A DNA stretch of 64,000 nucleotides from Actinomyces oris (GTDB lineage Bacteria > Actinomycetota > Actinomycetes > Actinomycetales > Actinomycetaceae): NCBI RefSeq assembly GCF_001929375.1, contig NZ_MSGO01000014.1:44860-108859 (forward strand), in the 5' to 3' direction. This document shows positions 17,361 through 27,300 of this stretch, one piece after another. Each line of letters starts with the position of its first letter. Position 1 is the first letter of the stretch. A program made the position numbers and the translations under genes. The notes below the pieces were generated by a model. The model saw only the letters and a list, made by a program, of their open reading frames with translations. It did no database searches and was not told the DNA's origin.

Positions 17361-19274
17361 TCAGCTCGTCCAGCTCGTAGCGGATACGTGGTCCTGCGGC
17401 CTGTCCTGATCCTCCTGGGAGAGCGACCACCGGTAGGTCTCGGAGACGTCCTGGAGCTCACGGTGGCTGCCTCGGTGCAGGATAGTCGCCGGGGCCTGCT
17501 CCCCGGCGGCCTGCGGCCGGTGCCCCATGACGAGGACCTCGTCGGCGTGCTCCAGGGCGCTGAGGCGATGGGTGATCAGGAGAGTCCCGCGCCCCTGGTC
17601 ACCCACTGTCAGGAGGTCGGTCACGAGCCGGTCCGCGGTGGCGGCATCGAGATGCTCACCGGGCTCGTCCAGCAGCATCAGGGGTGCCGGAGCCGCCAGG
17701 GCCCGGGCCAGCAGGAGCCGACGCCGCTCCCCACCCGACAGCGTCGTGGCATCCGTTCCGATGATGGTCTCGGCTCCCTCGGGAAGGGCCTCGAGCCAGT
17801 TGCCCAGGCCGGCCCTCCTCAGCAGCTCGCCGGCCTCGGCGGGGGTGACGTCCCCCCGCGCCACGCGCAGGTTCTCCAGGACACTGGTGTGGAAGACGTG
17901 CGCGTCCTCCGCGGTCAGGCACACCCTGGCCGCCACCTCAGGACGGGCGGCCTGCCACGGGGGGACGCCGTCGAGCGTCAGCGTGCCGCCACGCGGCTCC
18001 AGCAGTCCGGCCAGCGTGGCCAGCAGTGTCGACTTGCCGATTCCCGACGGCCCCACGATCGCCACTCGGCGACCGACCTGCAGATCCAGGTCGATGCCCT
18101 CGGCCACCACCGGGCCGCCCGGCCAGCCCACCGCCAGGCCCCTCGCCTTGAGGCACGGGCCCTGGGCGGAGGGCTCGGGCAGCTCCCGAGGCGTGCCGAA
18201 CGTCGCGCCGCCGGCGTCGGCACTGGCCTCAGCCGCATCGATGAGCTCCACGATGCGGCAGGCGGCACCGGCCGACCTCACCAGCTGCACGCTGGCCGGG
18301 CCGAGCGCGGAGGTGGCCTCGAAGGCCGCCAGCGGAACCAGGACGATGACAGCCAGCCAGACCGGGGCCAGCTGCCCGGCGGAGACGGCGCTCACCCCGA
18401 CCACCAGGTTGCCCAGGACCGCGATGCCCATGGCGGCCACGTCCACGGCCGCCGCGATCGCGGCCGGTACCGCGGCCCGGTCCCGCAGGCGGCTCAGGCT
18501 CTCCTCCCGGGAGGCGAGCTGACGCATCGAACCGGCCAGACGCCCGGAGACGGACAGCTCAGGAGCCCCTTCCAGGACCGCCAGGACCTGCGCGGACAGC
18601 TCGGTGGCCTGCCTCTGGCGGGCCTGCTCGGCGATTCTCGCGGAGCGGATGGTGGCCAGCGGGGCCACCAGCCCCGACAGCAGCAGGCAGGCCAGCAGGA
18701 CGAGGCCCGCCGGCCAGTAGACCACGCCGATGCCAAGACAGGTGGCCGCGCCCAGGACGGCTGCGACCGCCGCAGGCAGATAGGCGCGCACGACGAGGTC
18801 CCCGACCGCGTCGATGTCGCTGCCCACTCGCGCCAGGACGTCGCCGCGGCGCAGCCCCGCAATCGTGTCCGTGCGGGCCGCCGCCAGGGACGCATAGAGG
18901 CGGGTGCGCAGAGCGCCCATGCCCCTCAAGGCCGTGTCATGGGAGACGAGCCGCTCGCAGTAGCGCAGCACGGAGCGCGAGATACCGAAGAGCCGCACCG
19001 CCACCGGCGCCACCCCCAGCGCGACGACGTCGGGCATCTGGGAGGCTCGCGCGATGAGCCAGGCGGCCACCCCGGACAGGGCCACGGCCGAGGCCATGGC
19101 CGCCGTTCCGGCGATGACGGCCAGGGCGAAGCGTGATCGGTCCAGGTTCAGCAGGCCCACTGCCCGGCGCAGGCAGCGTCGCTCAGCGGCGGACAGCGCC
19201 GGGGAGAGGACGGATGTCATCTGGCTCGCAGCGTTCACAGGGCTCTCAGGACTCGATGTGCTTGCAGTGCTCAC
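17361..19274 (-). CDS. cydC: Heterodimeric ABC exporter CydDC, subunit CydC
   Basis: Fused membrane/ATPase half of the CydDC exporter, needed for cytochrome bd assembly (thiol and heme-linked transport in the family). 637 residues: six-helix exporter core (about 45-325), then an ATPase with Walker A GPSGIGKSTLLATLAG, signature LSGGERRRLLLARAL and Walker B LMLLDEPGEHLD. GTG 19274 overlaps the cydD stop by 4 nt. The ATPase lobe is CydC-like, with DEPGEHLD in place of the commoner DEPTxxLD. Confidence 0.92.
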   Translation of the reverse strand: MSTASTSSPESPVNAASQMTSVLSPALSAAERRCLRRAVGLLNLDRSRFALAVIAGTAAMASAVALSGVAAWLIARASQMPDVVALGVAPVAVRLFGISRSVLRYCERLVSHDTALRGMGALRTRLYASLAAARTDTIAGLRRGDVLARVGSDIDAVGDLVVRAYLPAAVAAVLGAATCLGIGVVYWPAGLVLLACLLLSGLVAPLATIRSARIAEQARQRQATELSAQVLAVLEGAPELSVSGRLAGSMRQLASREESLSRLRDRAAVPAAIAAAVDVAAMGIAVLGNLVVGVSAVSAGQLAPVWLAVIVLVPLAAFEATSALGPASVQLVRSAGAACRIVELIDAAEASADAGGATFGTPRELPEPSAQGPCLKARGLAVGWPGGPVVAEGIDLDLQVGRRVAIVGPSGIGKSTLLATLAGLLEPRGGTLTLDGVPPWQAARPEVAARVCLTAEDAHVFHTSVLENLRVARGDVTPAEAGELLRRAGLGNWLEALPEGAETIIGTDATTLSGGERRRLLLARALAAPAPLMLLDEPGEHLDAATADRLVTDLLTVGDQGRGTLLITHRLSALEHADEVLVMGHRPQAAGEQAPATILHRGSHRELQDVSETYRWSLSQEDQDRPQDHVSATSWTS

Positions 19275-20980
19275 AGGGCCTCCTCCTGCGGCGCCGGCGG
19301 TACCGGTTCGCTCGTCACGGCAACGGTCTGCTCGGCCAGGGCCATGAGCGCAGGACGATGGGCGATGACCACCACCGTGCGCCCCGAGGCGTGCAGCGCA
19401 CGGACCCCGGCCAGGACGTGGGCCTCGCTGGCGGCGTCCAGGTGCGCGGTCGGCTCATCCATGACCACCAGGGGCGCCCTCGAGCACAGGGCCCTGGTCA
19501 GGGCCAGACGCTGGCGCTGTCCCACGGACAATCCCACTCCTTGGCTGCCCACCGGGGTCCACCACCCCTGCGGCAGGCCGTCCACGACCTCATCGAAACC
19601 GGTGGCCCGAGCCGCCTCGGCCAGCACATCGGGTACGCCCCCTGCCGAGGAGTCGCCCGACTCGGCATGATCCAGGACATTGTCCAGCACCGTGCCCGGG
19701 GTGATGGTGGGGCGCTGGGGCACCCAGGCGATCTGCTCCCACCAGGTGGCCGGATCGATCTGGGCGAGGTCGACGGCGCCGCCGGGATCACCGCCGTCGG
19801 GCGCGACCCTCACCCGCCCCCGGTCCGGGGCCAGCAGGCCGAGGAGGACCTGGGTCGTCGTGGTCTTGCCCGCACCCGACGGGCCGGTCAGCGTCACCAG
19901 GCTGCCGGGAGGGATCGTGGCACTGAGCCCGGCGGGGGCCCACGCGCCCCGGGAGGCGACTGACACCGCATCGAGCTCGATCGTCGAGGAGCGCAGGTCG
20001 GGGGCCGGCAGGTCGCCGTGCTCGGGCACCGGGGTCTGAAGAACCTCGAAGACCGCGTTCGCCGCCGCCACCCCGTTGGCCGAGGCGTGGAACTGGAAAC
20101 CCACCTGCCGCAGCGGCTGATAGACCTCAGGGGCCACCATGAGGACGAGCAGGCCGGTGAACAGATCCATGCGTCCGGCCACGAGGCGGAACCCGATCTG
20201 GACGGCGATGATCGCCACCGACAGCGTCGTGATGAATTCCAGGACCGCCCCCGACAGGAAGGCGATCCGCAAGGTCGACATGGTGGTGCGCCGGTAGGAG
20301 CGGCCCAGGGAGCGCACCTGCTCGGCCGGTCCCTGCTCGCGCCCGAGGGCCTTGAGCGTGGGCAGCCCCGAGATGAGATCGAGCACCTGATCGCCCAGGA
20401 CCTGCATGGTCTTCAGGCGCTCCTGGGAGACGGACTGGGTCATCCTGCCGATGAGGATCATGAAGATCGGGATGAGGGGCAGGGTGCACACCACGGCCAC
20501 CGCGGCCGACCAGTCCTGGGTGAGGAGCACCAGCACCGTGGCCGGTGTGACCGTGGAGGCCAGCACCAGCTGGGGGAGGTAGCGGGTGAAGTAGGGCTCG
20601 AGGTCGTCCAGCGCGCGAGTCAGCAAGGTGGCGGTCTGCGTCCCGTGAAGCGCCTGCCACCGGGGGCCCAGCCGGGCTGCGTGCTCCAGAACCAGCCGAC
20701 GCAGCTCGACGATCGTCTCCGTGGCGGACCGGTGGGCGTGAACCTCCTGGAGCAGCACCACCAGGGCCCTGGCCGCCAGGACCCCGCCCAGCGCCACCAC
20801 CAGCGCCCTGACGGCGGACGGTGCGGCCCCCTCGGAGATGACCGAGGAGACCGCACTCGAGATGAGGAAGGCCTGAACCACCACCAGAGCGGCGGTCACC
20901 ATTCCAGTGACAGCGGTGGCGGCGATGTATCGGCGGGCGGAGCGGGCGTAACGCATCAGCCGGGGATCGAGGGGCTTCAC
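19271..20980 (-). CDS. cydD: Heterodimeric ABC exporter CydDC, subunit CydD
   Basis: 569 residues starting MKPLDPRLMRYARSARRYI. Exporter membrane domain (about 20-310), then an ATPase with Walker A GPSGAGKTTTTQVLLG, signature LSVGQRQRLALTRAL and Walker B PLVVMDEPTAHLD. It pairs with CydC. GTG 20980 lies 65 nt after cydB. On the minus strand a TATCCT hexamer 7 nt before the GTG suggests that cydDC-kinase may also be transcribed leaderlessly from an internal promoter. Confidence 0.92.
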   Translation of the reverse strand: MKPLDPRLMRYARSARRYIAATAVTGMVTAALVVVQAFLISSAVSSVISEGAAPSAVRALVVALGGVLAARALVVLLQEVHAHRSATETIVELRRLVLEHAARLGPRWQALHGTQTATLLTRALDDLEPYFTRYLPQLVLASTVTPATVLVLLTQDWSAAVAVVCTLPLIPIFMILIGRMTQSVSQERLKTMQVLGDQVLDLISGLPTLKALGREQGPAEQVRSLGRSYRRTTMSTLRIAFLSGAVLEFITTLSVAIIAVQIGFRLVAGRMDLFTGLLVLMVAPEVYQPLRQVGFQFHASANGVAAANAVFEVLQTPVPEHGDLPAPDLRSSTIELDAVSVASRGAWAPAGLSATIPPGSLVTLTGPSGAGKTTTTQVLLGLLAPDRGRVRVAPDGGDPGGAVDLAQIDPATWWEQIAWVPQRPTITPGTVLDNVLDHAESGDSSAGGVPDVLAEAARATGFDEVVDGLPQGWWTPVGSQGVGLSVGQRQRLALTRALCSRAPLVVMDEPTAHLDAASEAHVLAGVRALHASGRTVVVIAHRPALMALAEQTVAVTSEPVPPAPQEEAL

Positions 20981-20987
20981 CTGCTCA

Positions 20988-20993
20988 AGGATA
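20988..20993 (-). promoter_or_regulatory. Possible internal -10 hexamer TATCCT before cydD
   Basis: On the minus strand TATCCT-TGAGCAG-GTG has the spacing seen at other leaderless genes here. No good -35, and GAGCAG could instead be a weak ribosome site. Confidence 0.35.
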
Positions 20994-21045
20994 GGGGAGT
21001 AGGTCCAAGGGCCCGGAAACCCCGGCCGATGCGTCGCGCTGATGG

Positions 21046-22179
21046 TCAGTACCCGAAGTGCGCCTCGGGCTGGGCCGAGTCACGCACCAGCGTGGGGTGC
21101 AGCCCGCCCTGGTCGGGGTTGATGCTCTCGACGCTGATGCGCGAGGCGAAGACCTTGTAGCTCCAGATCGTGTAGGCCAGGACCCCGGGGACGAACACGG
21201 CCGCGACGACGGTCATGATGAGCAGGGTCGTGTCGGCGCTCGCGGCCTGCTGGATCGTCAGCGAGTAGGCCGGGTCCACCGAGGAGCGCATGACGTTGGG
21301 GGACATCGCGGCGAAGATGAAGACGACGGCGAAGGCGATCCCCACGAAGTTCAGGGCGAATGCCCGGCCCTCGCTCTTCGTGCGTCCCATGAGCAGGGAG
21401 CCGATGAGACCGGCAGCGGCGATGACCAACGGAATCCAGGACAGGGCGCTGCCCGAGTAGGCCAGCTGCGCCCACAGGGCCCAGGCGGCGGTGACCGTGG
21501 TGGCCGCGGGGGCGAGCCGGCGTGACATCCGCAGCGCGCGCTGCGACAGGTCACCGGTGGTCTTGAGAGCCACGAAGAGCGCACCGTGGTTGAGGAAGAG
21601 CAGGCAGGTGACGGCGCCGCCCAGCAGGGTGAAGGGAGTCACCATGGTGAGCAGGCCCCCGGTGATCTGGTGGGCGGCGCCGGCCACCAGGGAGTCGGCC
21701 GGCACCTGGGCGGTCGGGACGACGGCGCCGTTGGAGATCTGGACCACCTCGATATGCATGCCCTGAACCAGGTTCGCGAAGACCACGCCCCACAGGACGG
21801 AGGGCAGCCAGGCGCTGACCGTGTGCGCCCAGTCCCAGCGGTCGTGCCAGGTCTGGGAGTTGACCTTAGGACGCCACTCGATGGCGCACACGCGCACGAT
21901 GAGGCACAGCAGAATGATGAACAGGACGATGTAGGCCCCGGAGAACAAGGTGGAGTACCACTCGGGGAAGGCGGCGAAGGTCGCCCCGCCGGCGGTCAGC
22001 AGCCACACCTCGTTACCGTCCCAGTGGGGGCCGATGGTGGACAGGATCGCGCGCCGCTCGCGCTCGTCGCGGCCCAGGATCTTCAGGATCATGCCGACGC
22101 CGAAGTCGAATCCCTCCAGGGCGAGGTAGCCGATCCACAGGACGGCGATGAGGATGAACCAGAGGATGCTCAGTGTCAT
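21046..22179 (-). CDS. cydB: Cytochrome bd ubiquinol oxidase subunit II
   Basis: Integral membrane subunit of the high-affinity bd oxidase. 377 residues with about eight to nine hydrophobic helices. The family N-terminus reads LWFILIAVLWIGYLALEGFD with FGVG, then GPHWDGNEVWLLTAGG and FPEWYSTLFSGAYI. It starts 23 nt after the cydA stop in the order cydA-cydB-cydD-cydC, as in mycobacteria and corynebacteria. Confidence 0.96.
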   Translation of the reverse strand: MTLSILWFILIAVLWIGYLALEGFDFGVGMILKILGRDERERRAILSTIGPHWDGNEVWLLTAGGATFAAFPEWYSTLFSGAYIVLFIILLCLIVRVCAIEWRPKVNSQTWHDRWDWAHTVSAWLPSVLWGVVFANLVQGMHIEVVQISNGAVVPTAQVPADSLVAGAAHQITGGLLTMVTPFTLLGGAVTCLLFLNHGALFVALKTTGDLSQRALRMSRRLAPAATTVTAAWALWAQLAYSGSALSWIPLVIAAAGLIGSLLMGRTKSEGRAFALNFVGIAFAVVFIFAAMSPNVMRSSVDPAYSLTIQQAASADTTLLIMTVVAAVFVPGVLAYTIWSYKVFASRISVESINPDQGGLHPTLVRDSAQPEAHFGY

Positions 22180-22202
22180 GGGTTTTCTACCTTCCTCTGC
22201 TC

Positions 22203-23753
22203 TCAGTAGGCGAAGGACAGGGCCGGGGCGGCCTCGGAGTCGTCATCGCTGCGGTCCGTGCCCTTGCTGCCCTGGTCCGTCTGCTCGGACTTCCCGGTCT
22301 TGTCCGGCGCCGGGGTGCGCACCCCTTCGCGGATGTACCGGCGCAGCAGCATGAACCAGACCACTCCGAGCGCGGCGTACAGCAGGGTGAAGACGACCAT
22401 GGAGGCCAGCACCGTGCCCGAGGAGACCACGGAGGAGACGCCGTCGGCCGTGAGCATGTAGACCTGGGAGACCGGGTCGGACAGGTTGGGGGCGATGACC
22501 CAGGGCTGACGGCCCATCTCACGGAAGAGCCAGCCGAAGGAGCTGGCGATGAAGGGCAGCCACATGGCGGCCAGCGCCGTCTTGCCCAGAATCGGGCGGG
22601 AGATGAGCCTGTTGGAGCGGGTCAGCCACAGGGCCAGGGCCCCCAGGCCCATCGAGACCATGCCCAGTCCGATCATGAGTCGGAAGGACCAGAAGTTGAC
22701 CGTGACGTTGGGGCTGTAGTCGACGGCGTTGCCGCGCGCATCAGTGGCGCCGTACCGCTTCGCGTAGGTGTCGCCGGCCTCCTTGAGCCCGGTGACCTTG
22801 GCGTTGAAGTCATTGGTGGCCATGAAGGAGTAGACACCGGGAACCGAGATGAACCGGACCATGCCGTTCTCGTTCTCGCAGTCCCCGAAGGCGGCCACGG
22901 TGAAGGGCGCCCCGGCCTCGGTGTGGCACAGGCCCTCGGCCGCGGCCATCTTGGCCGGCTGGTACTCGGCGACCAGCTGCCCCTGCATGTGGCCGCTACC
23001 GGCGGTGACCAGACCCGCGACCACCATGGTGATGGCCCCGAAACGGGTGACCCGCCGCCACAGCTCACGCGCCTCGAAGTCCTGCTTCGCCTGGGCGGCC
23101 TTGACCATCCACCACACGGAGACGCCCATGATGACGGCGCCGGCGACCAACAGCGACGAGGAGACGACGTGCAGCACGGTGGCCCACACCAGGTCGTCGG
23201 ACAAGAGCTTGAGGAATCCGCTCACGCCGTCGAGCTCGGCGCGCCCCGTCTTGGGGTTGACGACGGCGCCCACCGGGTGCTGCATCCAGGAGTTGGCGGT
23301 GAGGATGAAGAAGGCTGAGAAGTTCGTGCCGGCGGCCACTGCCCACATGCACAGGTTGTGCAGCCTGGGGGACAACCGGTCCCATCCGAAGATCCACAGG
23401 CCCAGGAAGACGGACTCCATGAAGAAGGCCAGCAGGGCCTCGAAGGCGAGCGGGGCGCCGAAGATGTTGCCGACGAACCTGGAGTACTCCGACCAGTTCA
23501 TGCCGAACTGGAACTCCTGGACGATGCCGGTGGCCACGCCCAGTGCGAAGTTGATCAGCAGGATCTTGCCGAAGAACTTGGTGGCCACCAGCCACTGCTT
23601 GTTGCCGGTCCTGCGCCACAGCGTCTCCATGAGAGCCACCAGCGGGGACAGCCCGATGGTCAGCGGAACCAGGATGAAGTGGTAGACGGTGGTGATACCG
23701 AACTGCCAGCGCGCCAGATCCAGAGAGTCCAGCGCCATAGGAGAGATGGCCAT
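22203..23753 (-). CDS. cydA: Cytochrome bd ubiquinol oxidase subunit I
   Basis: Quinol-oxidising, heme-bearing subunit. 516 residues starting MAISPMALDSLDLARWQFG. YHFILVPLTIGLS carries a heme-ligand His, NWSEYSRFVGNIFGAPLA and TANSWMQHPVGAVV are conserved, and GRQPW near the Q-loop end is the family signature. ATG 23753 follows GAAAGGTGG; the frame continuing to 23984 is not protein-like. The product allows respiration at low oxygen and is probably the main target of the upstream operator. Confidence 0.96.
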   Translation of the reverse strand: MAISPMALDSLDLARWQFGITTVYHFILVPLTIGLSPLVALMETLWRRTGNKQWLVATKFFGKILLINFALGVATGIVQEFQFGMNWSEYSRFVGNIFGAPLAFEALLAFFMESVFLGLWIFGWDRLSPRLHNLCMWAVAAGTNFSAFFILTANSWMQHPVGAVVNPKTGRAELDGVSGFLKLLSDDLVWATVLHVVSSSLLVAGAVIMGVSVWWMVKAAQAKQDFEARELWRRVTRFGAITMVVAGLVTAGSGHMQGQLVAEYQPAKMAAAEGLCHTEAGAPFTVAAFGDCENENGMVRFISVPGVYSFMATNDFNAKVTGLKEAGDTYAKRYGATDARGNAVDYSPNVTVNFWSFRLMIGLGMVSMGLGALALWLTRSNRLISRPILGKTALAAMWLPFIASSFGWLFREMGRQPWVIAPNLSDPVSQVYMLTADGVSSVVSSGTVLASMVVFTLLYAALGVVWFMLLRRYIREGVRTPAPDKTGKSEQTDQGSKGTDRSDDDSEAAPALSFAY

Positions 23754-23795
23754 CCGTGCCACCTTTCGGAGATGACGATGAGATCGATAAGAGAT

Positions 23796-23815
23796 CCTGT
23801 AGAACGTCCTACAGG
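23796..23815. promoter_or_regulatory. Operator palindrome in the cydA leader
   Basis: CCTGTAG and CTACAGG are exact inverted repeats separated by AACGTC. One further pair around the ACGT centre makes it nearly fully palindromic over 20 bp. It lies 43-62 nt before the cydA start and about 5-25 nt after the predicted transcription start, where a bound repressor would block elongation. It does not fit the Rex consensus (TTGTGAA...TTCACAA). Confidence 0.65.
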
Positions 23816-23826
23816 TCAATAAGGGA

Positions 23827-23855
23827 ATTATAGTCCATCTACGACGTGATGTCAT
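23827..23855 (-). promoter_or_regulatory. cydABDC promoter
   Basis: On the minus strand ATGACA (23850-23855), a 17-nt spacer and TATAAT (23827-23832), nearly consensus for a primary sigma factor. It predicts +1 near 23820 and a leader of about 67 nt containing the palindrome and a normal ribosome site. Confidence 0.75.
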
Positions 23856-24385
23856 GAAGCAGGGGGTTTCAAAGCGATGTCGATGCCTGCGTTGACTCTC
23901 AATTTTCCTTGTTAAGACTATTATTCTTGAGGGTTCTCGGAGTGGGATCCGACTGCTGTTGCTGAAGGTTTGACGATCTTGCAAGTAGGACCGAAGGCCC
24001 GTAAGAAAATGGCGAGGATCAACTGAAAACTGACTGAATTCTGAAAGTGGTCTGACTGTAGGGTGAGATGCAGGTGGGGCGAGATGCGGGCCACCTGTGG
24101 TCGCGACGAGTCGCGTAGGTGCTTATCGCTGCATGTGTGGGATACTTCGAGCCGGCTTCGGGTGCCTCGTACCGGTACCTGGAGCCGCGCCTTCCGGCCG
24201 ACCCTGTCCGAGGACCTTGCGCCGCCTGAGCTGCGCCGCTGCGAGCCCGGTCTGTGTGGACGCCAGGTAAGGCGTGCGCCCTCGCGGGCGCGCTCAAGAC
24301 TTTCTCGCTGCTCCCGCTGGGAGCACAACCGCGCTGGCGCGTCGAGGGTACGACGACGGCGTCGGCCCCGGAGAGTGCAAGCCCC
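23856..24385. other. AT-rich divergent region and long leader of rne
   Basis: About 530 bases without a gene between the cydA promoter and rne. The part 23880-24060 is strikingly AT-rich for this genome. TTGACT (23892-23897) is a good -35, but the best -10 (TATTAT, 23919) is 21 nt away. The GC-rich remainder could be a long rne 5' leader. It contains a GTACCGGTAC palindrome and a stem-loop at 24274-24293. RNase E genes elsewhere are autoregulated through their leader; whether this one is cannot be seen. Confidence 0.45.
24274..24293 (+). other. Stem-loop in the rne leader
   Basis: GTGCGCCC and GGGCGCGC pair (one G-U) around TCGC. It lies 92 nt before the rne start and has no U tract. Confidence 0.35.
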
Positions 24386-27300
24386 ATGGCACGTCGCACC
24401 ACATCAGAATCAACAGAATCGTACGAGCAGGAGCGCGCTGACGGTGACGCCGTGAGCGCCCCGGCTCCGCGCCGTCGCCGCAGGGTCACCGCGGCCACGG
24501 CCGCTCCCGCCCAGGCTCCCGCTGCCGAGCAGCCCACCCCGGCGGGTGCCGCGGGCGCCACCACCTCCGGACCCGAGGAGCCCGGCGTTCAGCAGGTCCC
24601 TCAGGCCCCGGCCGTTGAGTCGGCCCCGTCTCGTCGCCGCCGGAAGGTCGTCGCGGCCTCCGCCGCCCCCGAGGAGGCTCCTGCCGCCGAGCCCCACGTC
24701 GCCGCCGAGGCCGGCGAGCCCGACGGGGCGCACGCGACCGAGGGCGGACCGAGCGCCGATGCCGCTCAGGAGGACATTGAGGAGCAGGCCGACACCGAGG
24801 GGACCGACGGCGAGGAGCCCGACACACCCCAGGGGGACGACGCGCTCACCGGGACGGGCTCGGATGAGGAGGACCTCCAGGCCCCCCGTCTACCCGCCGC
24901 CTCGCTCCTGTTCCAGGCCCCCGACCCCAGTCGGGCCCGCCGGCGCCGCCGAGTCACCGCGGCGGCCGCCGCCCCCCAGGAGGCGCCGAGCGCCTCGCGC
25001 CACCAGGGCGCCAAGGACTGGGCGGATGAGGAGGACAACGCTGCGCCGACCGGTTCCAAGGACCGCGATGAGGCCACTGGGGCCGAGTCCTCCCGAGCCG
25101 ACCGCAGCAGCACCCGCGGCCGTCGTCGGCGACGGGCCGCCGCCGATACCGGAACCCCGCAGGAGCCCCGGGAGGACTCCGCCCCCGACGAGCCCGACGC
25201 CGAGGTCCCAGAGGCCGACGGCCCTGACAGCGCCGACGGAACCGATGAGGCCCGGGACGGGGCGGCGGAGGACGCCCGCGAGGGCGGGACCCGCCGCAAG
25301 CGCCGCCGTGGCGGGCGCGGTCGGCGCTCGCGCTCGCGGGGCGAGGACTCGGTGCACAACGACGCCGATGATGAGTCGCCGGCCGTGGAGGATGACGGAG
25401 CCGATGCTGCGCCCTCGCGCGAGACCTCCGCTGACGGAGCCGCTGAGGCCGCCGCGAGCACCGTGTCCGGGTCGCGTCGTCGGCGGCGTCGTTCCCGCAC
25501 CCGCTCTGACAGCGGCGACCTGCGTGACGAGGTGACCGCCCTCAAAGGGTCCACCCGCCTGGAGGCCAAGCGTCAGCGCCGCCGCGAGGGCAGGGCGGCC
25601 GGGCGTCGTCGTCCCATCGTCACCGAGGCCGAGTTCCTGGCCCGTCGCGAGTCCGTGGACCGGCAGATGATCGTGCGCGAGTCCGACGGCCTCAACCAGA
25701 TCGCCGTCCTGGAGGACGGGCTCCTCGTGGAGCACTACGTCTCCCGACACACCCAGACCTCCATGGTCGGCAACGTCTACGTCGGTCGGGTTCAGAACGT
25801 CCTACCCTCCATGGAGGCCGCCTTCGTGGACCTGGGCAAGGGACGTAACGCCGTGCTCTACGCCGGTGAGGTCAACTGGGACGCCGCCGGCCTGGAGGGC
25901 AGGCCCCGCCGCATCGAGGACGCCCTCTCCAGCGGCGACACCGTCCTGGTCCAGGTCACCAAGGATCCCATCGGCCACAAGGGCGCTCGTCTCACCAGCC
26001 AGATCACCCTGGCGGGCCGATACCTGGTCATGGTCCCCGGAGGCACCATGACGGGGATCTCGCGCAAGCTGCCGGACACCGAGCGCAGCCGCCTGAAGAA
26101 GATCCTCAAGCGGATCGTGCCCGACTCGGCCGGGGTGATTGTGCGCACCGCCGCTGAGGGGGCCACTCAGGAGCAGCTGGCCGCCGACGTCGAACGCCTC
26201 GTGGCCCAGTGGGAGGCCATCGACAAGAAGGCGTCCTCCGTCATGAAGGGCGGTGGCAGGGCCCCCGTCCTGCTCAAGGGGGAGCCCGAGCTCGCCGTGA
26301 GAGTCATCCGCGATGTCTTCAACGAGGACTTCCGCAAGCTCGTCGTCTCCGGTGACAACAGCTGGTCCACGATCTCCCAGTACATCGACGAGGTCAGCCC
26401 GGATCTGTCCGAGCGTCTCGAGCACTGGGTCGGACCCGAGGACGTCTTCACCGCCCATCGCGTCGACGAGCAGCTCGCCAAGGGCTTCGACCGCAAGGTC
26501 TGGCTTCCCAGCGGCGGCACCCTGGTCATCGACCGCACTGAGGCGATGACCGTCATCGACGTCAACACCGGGCGCTTCACCGGTGCGGGAGGCACGCTGG
26601 AGGAGACCGTCACCCGCAACAACCTGGAAGCGGCCGAGGAGATCGTCCGCCAGCTGCGCCTGCGCGACATCGGCGGAATGGTGGTCATCGACTTCGTCGA
26701 TATGGTCCTGGAGTCCAACCGGGACCTCGTGCTGCGCCGGCTCGTGGAGTGCCTGGGACGCGACCGTACGCGCCATCAGGTCACCGAGGTCACCTCGCTC
26801 GGTCTGGTCCAGATGACCCGCAAGCGGGTGGGGCAGGGCCTGGTCGAGGCCTTCTCCACCACCTGCGAGCACTGCAAGGGCCGGGGCTTCATCGTCCACG
26901 ACGAGCCCGTCGAGAACCAGCAGGTCGACATGTCGGCCTCCGCCTCACGCGGTGGCGGGCGCTCGCGCGGACGCAAGAACCGTGAGGAGCAGGCCGCCGG
27001 CGGCGGTAAGAAGGAGGCCAAGAAGGACTCCCAGGAGACCAAGGGCTCCAAGGGGGCCAAGGGCTCCGGTCACGGCAAGGGAGACGCAGGGCGCGACGTC
27101 GCCGGATCGCCGGAGTCCGGAGCCGACGACGAGGCCCGAGCGGCAGTGCGCGGCGCCCTGGCCCAGATCGCGGCCGCCGCCGAGCAGGCCCACAAGGACA
27201 ACCACCAGGAGGGGCAGGACCCTCATGAGGATCAGGGGGCCGTTGAGGCCTCGGCCGTGGGCGTGAGCGACAGCGCCCATGACGTGCTGGGGGCCGCGGA

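Noticed and set aside
15367..19136. Plus-strand frames of 518 and 602 codons opposite the kinase and cydC
   Set aside because: No domain motifs and composition of antisense frames; the minus-strand genes are unambiguous.
23796..23815. Rex, FNR/CRP or DtxR site before cydA
   Set aside because: The half-site CCTGTAG does not fit TTGTGAA, TTGAT/TGTGA or TTAGG consensus sequences.
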